A stretch of 36,630 bases of DNA, from the NCBI GenBank assembly GCA_030426325.1, contig JAUHYO010000004.1:1-36630 (forward strand), in the 5' to 3' direction. Below, piece after piece: positions 34,549 through 36,630 of the stretch (position 1 is the first letter of the stretch; each line of letters opens with the position of its first letter). This DNA comes from Gammaproteobacteria bacterium. GTDB taxonomy: Bacteria > Pseudomonadota > Gammaproteobacteria > Steroidobacterales > Woeseiaceae. Made by a program: the position numbers and the translations under genes. Under the pieces are notes generated by a model that was given only the letters and a program-made list of their open reading frames with translations, was not told where the DNA came from and did not search any database.

Positions 34549-34818
34549 ATGAAACTATTCAGTCAAATTCGACAACTCTTGTCCGGTGATCAGGGCTTCG
34601 AGCGCAGCGCACCTGCCACGCTCAACAAGATTCCTGCGGCACGGCAGCACAGCAAGCCGATCGACGCCAGCCGGGAAAGCGCTGAACCCTCTCCTTTCGA
34701 AGATAATGATCTTACTGTCCCGGAACTGCCGATTATCAGTGAGGATATTCGATTGGCCGAGGATCCCGTCGGTTTCGATCCCTATGACTCGGCGGGCAAG
34801 CTCGGCGCATCCGACTAG
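34549..34818 (+). CDS. Small hypothetical protein
   Basis: This 89-residue hydrophilic protein has no domain I recognise. The N-terminus MKLFSQIRQLL is amphipathic; the rest is acidic and proline/serine-rich (SPFEDNDLTVPELP, DPVGFDPYDSAGKLG), suggesting disorder. There is no Shine-Dalgarno sequence; instead the repeat ATCAAGCC abuts the ATG, which may be part of a structured leader. It is followed by a convergent lipoprotein gene 26 nt away. That it is a real gene rests on its position and the absence of a better reading frame. Confidence 0.5.
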   Translation: MKLFSQIRQLLSGDQGFERSAPATLNKIPAARQHSKPIDASRESAEPSPFEDNDLTVPELPIISEDIRLAEDPVGFDPYDSAGKLGASD

Positions 34819-34844
34819 ACCGACGTCAACCCGGAATGTCTCCG

Positions 34845-35357
34845 TCAGGTCGGCGGACGCATCACTTTCTTGTGGTGGTTCCAGGATCCCGTAATTCGTG
34901 TCATTGGCCGATGGCCGCGGAGATGCTCCCGGCGCCATAGCCGAAAAGATGCGCTGCGGAGTCCGGGCGGGGTCATCCACCCTTTCCTGCCATGGAAGTG
35001 AACCGTGTATTCGGCGAGATAGCCGGCCCTATGCACCGCGGCCAGCTGGTCCAGGTAATCGTCGCTAATTGACTGATTATTATTAAGTTTCTCCTCCCAT
35101 GCATTGACCAAATGCCGGCGAGAGCGAAACTCGCACTCAAAACTGCTTGCCCGGGCCGGATTCTCTCCACCAATTTTCAACTGGCAGGCGCTTTTGATCA
35201 GGCTGTAGGTCACCCAGCTTTGGTAGGCCGGATCTTCGTTGCTGAAAGCCCCCGGTGCCAGGTAGAAGCTGTCACCGTCGGTGACGCCATCGCGGGTGTA
35301 GATTCCGTGATCACAGGACGCGATCAGCAGACAAATGAGTGGCAGCAGGAAGCGCAT
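34845..35357 (-). CDS. Hypothetical small lipoprotein
   Basis: This 170-residue protein has a short signal peptide with the lipobox LIASC (C15), so it is probably lipid-anchored in the envelope. The mature part contains several cysteines (SACQLKIGG, SSFECEFRSR) that could form a disulfide in the periplasm, and the central segment YLDQLAAVHRAGYLAEY. The C-terminus is basic. I do not recognise a family. It is convergent with the small ORF at 34549 and divergent from glmU across about 100 bp. Confidence 0.65.
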   Translation of the reverse strand: MRFLLPLICLLIASCDHGIYTRDGVTDGDSFYLAPGAFSNEDPAYQSWVTYSLIKSACQLKIGGENPARASSFECEFRSRRHLVNAWEEKLNNNQSISDDYLDQLAAVHRAGYLAEYTVHFHGRKGWMTPPGLRSASFRLWRREHLRGHRPMTRITGSWNHHKKVMRPPT

Positions 35358-35458
35358 CGCCTGATCTTACTAGACAGTCGTTAACGAGAGCTGAATCAAG
35401 TTCATAGATGCCCACATCCTGTATCATCCGCTGTCATCGAATTTCGGAGAGATCAGAT

Positions 35459-36630
35459 TTGGGCCTGAGCGTCATTATACTGGCGGCGGGGCAAGGCACG
35501 CGCATGCGTTCTGCCTTGCCCAAGGTGCTGCAGCCCCTGGCTGGCAAGCCATTGCTGGCGCATGTGCTGGACTCGGCCAGGGCCCTATCGGCTGACGACG
35601 TCTGCGTCGTCTATGGCCATGGTGGCGAAGCGGTACAGGCCGCAATTGCCGCGCCGGGCATTCGCTGGGCGCTGCAGGCCGAGCAGCTTGGCACCGGTCA
35701 CGCGGTGCAGCAGGCGATGCCGGAGACACCGGGCGAAAACCGGGTGCTGATCCTGGCGGGCGACGTGCCCTTGCTGACGGCCGAAACGCTCAAAAAACTA
35801 CTGCTTGAAACGCCGCAGGACGAGATGGCCGTTTTGACCGTCGACATGGACGACCCGACCGGCTATGGCCGCATCGTCCGTGAGAACGGCAGTGTACGAT
35901 CCATCGTCGAGCAGAAGGACGCCAATGACGCACAGCGTCAAATTCGTGAAATAAACACCGGCGTCATTGTGTGTCCCGGTAGCAGGCTCAAGAACTGGCT
36001 ATCGGGCCTTTCGAATAACAACTCGCAAGGCGAGTATTACTTGACAGACGTCATCGCAATGGCAGTCGCCGACAAGGTCACCGTGCACGGCATCAAGGCC
36101 GGCAGCAGTGAGGAAGTAATGGGCATCAACGACAAAAAGCAGCTCGCCGAAGCTGAACGGGCATTGCAGGCACGACGGGTCGATGCATTGATGAAAGAAG
36201 GCGTTGGATTTGCTGATCCGGCGCGAGTTGATATTCGCGGCACTTTGACATGCGGCACCGATGTCTTCATCGACATCAACGCCGTGTTCGAGGGTGACGT
36301 CGAACTCGGCGATGGCACAGTCATTGAGTCGAACAACCTGATTCGAGACAGCAAGCTCGGTGCGAACTCCCTGGTACACAGCAACTGTCATATTGAAGGG
36401 GCGACGACGGGAAGCGAGTGCGAAATTGGCCCGTTTGCGCGCTTGCGCCCTGGCGCGAAGCTCGCCAACAACGTCAAGATCGGCAATTTCGTCGAAGTCA
36501 AAAAGAGCACGATTGCCGATGGCAGCAAGGTGAATCACCTGACTTACATTGGCGATGCCGAGATCGGTACCGGCGTCAATGTCGGCGCCGGCACCATCAC
36601 CTGCAACTACGATGGGGTGAACAAGCACAA
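35459..36630 (+). CDS. glmU: Bifunctional GlmU (UDP-GlcNAc pyrophosphorylase/acetyltransferase), C-terminus cut
   Basis: The gene runs off the right edge and is missing from the ORF track. It starts at TTG (35459), with GGAGAG 7 nt upstream, and encodes MGLSVIILAAGQGTRMRSAL, the pyrophosphorylase signature. It continues with LGTGHAVQQAMPE and DVPLLT. A left-handed beta-helix region begins after about residue 250 (ADPARVDIRGTL, GPFARLRPGAKLANNVKIGNFVEVKKS). About 390 of some 455 residues are present. GlmU makes UDP-N-acetylglucosamine in the cytosol for peptidoglycan and LPS. It marks the return to core genome to the right of the island. Confidence 0.97.
   Translation, partial: MGLSVIILAAGQGTRMRSALPKVLQPLAGKPLLAHVLDSARALSADDVCVVYGHGGEAVQAAIAAPGIRWALQAEQLGTGHAVQQAMPETPGENRVLILAGDVPLLTAETLKKLLLETPQDEMAVLTVDMDDPTGYGRIVRENGSVRSIVEQKDANDAQRQIREINTGVIVCPGSRLKNWLSGLSNNNSQGEYYLTDVIAMAVADKVTVHGIKAGSSEEVMGINDKKQLAEAERALQARRVDALMKEGVGFADPARVDIRGTLTCGTDVFIDINAVFEGDVELGDGTVIESNNLIRDSKLGANSLVHSNCHIEGATTGSECEIGPFARLRPGAKLANNVKIGNFVEVKKSTIADGSKVNHLTYIGDAEIGTGVNVGAGTITCNYDGVNKH

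Noticed and set aside
35999-36628. 209-residue minus-strand ORF at the right edge
   Set aside because: It is antisense to glmU, which is unmistakable from its signature and beta-helix repeats.

Overview
The window reads like the chromosome of a free-living Gram-negative bacterium, most likely a gammaproteobacterium. The signs are a TonB-dependent outer-membrane receptor, several lipobox lipoproteins, HDOD and HD-GYP signalling proteins, a perfect CRP-type box and moderately high GC. Genus cannot be fixed from sequence alone. I see no rRNA, tRNA, CRISPR array, insertion sequence or phage gene. Coding density is high, with many ATGA/GTGA/TTGA stop-start overlaps that indicate tightly coupled operons.

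Region 1 (1-4569, minus strand) is a four-gene glucosylglycerate operon: phosphatase (GpgP), synthase (GpgS), a GH13_18 sugar phosphorylase best read as glucosylglycerate phosphorylase, and a D-glycerate kinase cut by the left edge. Synthesis and phosphorolytic recycling of the compatible solute are encoded together.

Region 2 (4821-12026) is a signalling block. A lipoprotein di-haem cytochrome c peroxidase-like protein is translationally coupled to a membrane histidine kinase, a REC-PAS-histidine kinase and a REC-HDOD regulator. A divergent REC plus degenerate HD-GYP regulator lies across a 312 bp spacer that carries a perfect TGTGA-N6-TCACA box. None of these proteins has a recognisable DNA-binding output domain.

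Region 3 (12120-32775) is a roughly 20 kb catabolic island. It has a TonB receptor, an AAHS-type MFS importer, a lipoprotein sulfatase, an FCD-type GntR regulator and about fourteen enzymes: IlvD/Edd dehydratase, AhpD-like protein, two closely related MDR oxidoreductases plus a third more distant one, two FAH-family hydrolases, two VOC proteins, two HIBADH-type dehydrogenases, a class A FAD monooxygenase, an LhgO-like oxidase, a SnoaL-like protein and a DUF1185 protein. Related TTG-N4-CAA palindromes occur in all three divergent promoter regions of the island and suggest a single GntR regulon. The gene set suggests hydroxylation, ring cleavage and hydrolytic breakdown of an aromatic or sulfated aromatic substrate. 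The substrate itself cannot be read from the sequence, and I do not recognise the cluster as a described pathway.

Region 4 (32881-36630) holds an exported serine hydrolase, a small hypothetical gene behind an unusual structured leader with mutually exclusive base-pairing, a small lipoprotein, and the start of glmU, a core cell-envelope gene cut by the right edge.
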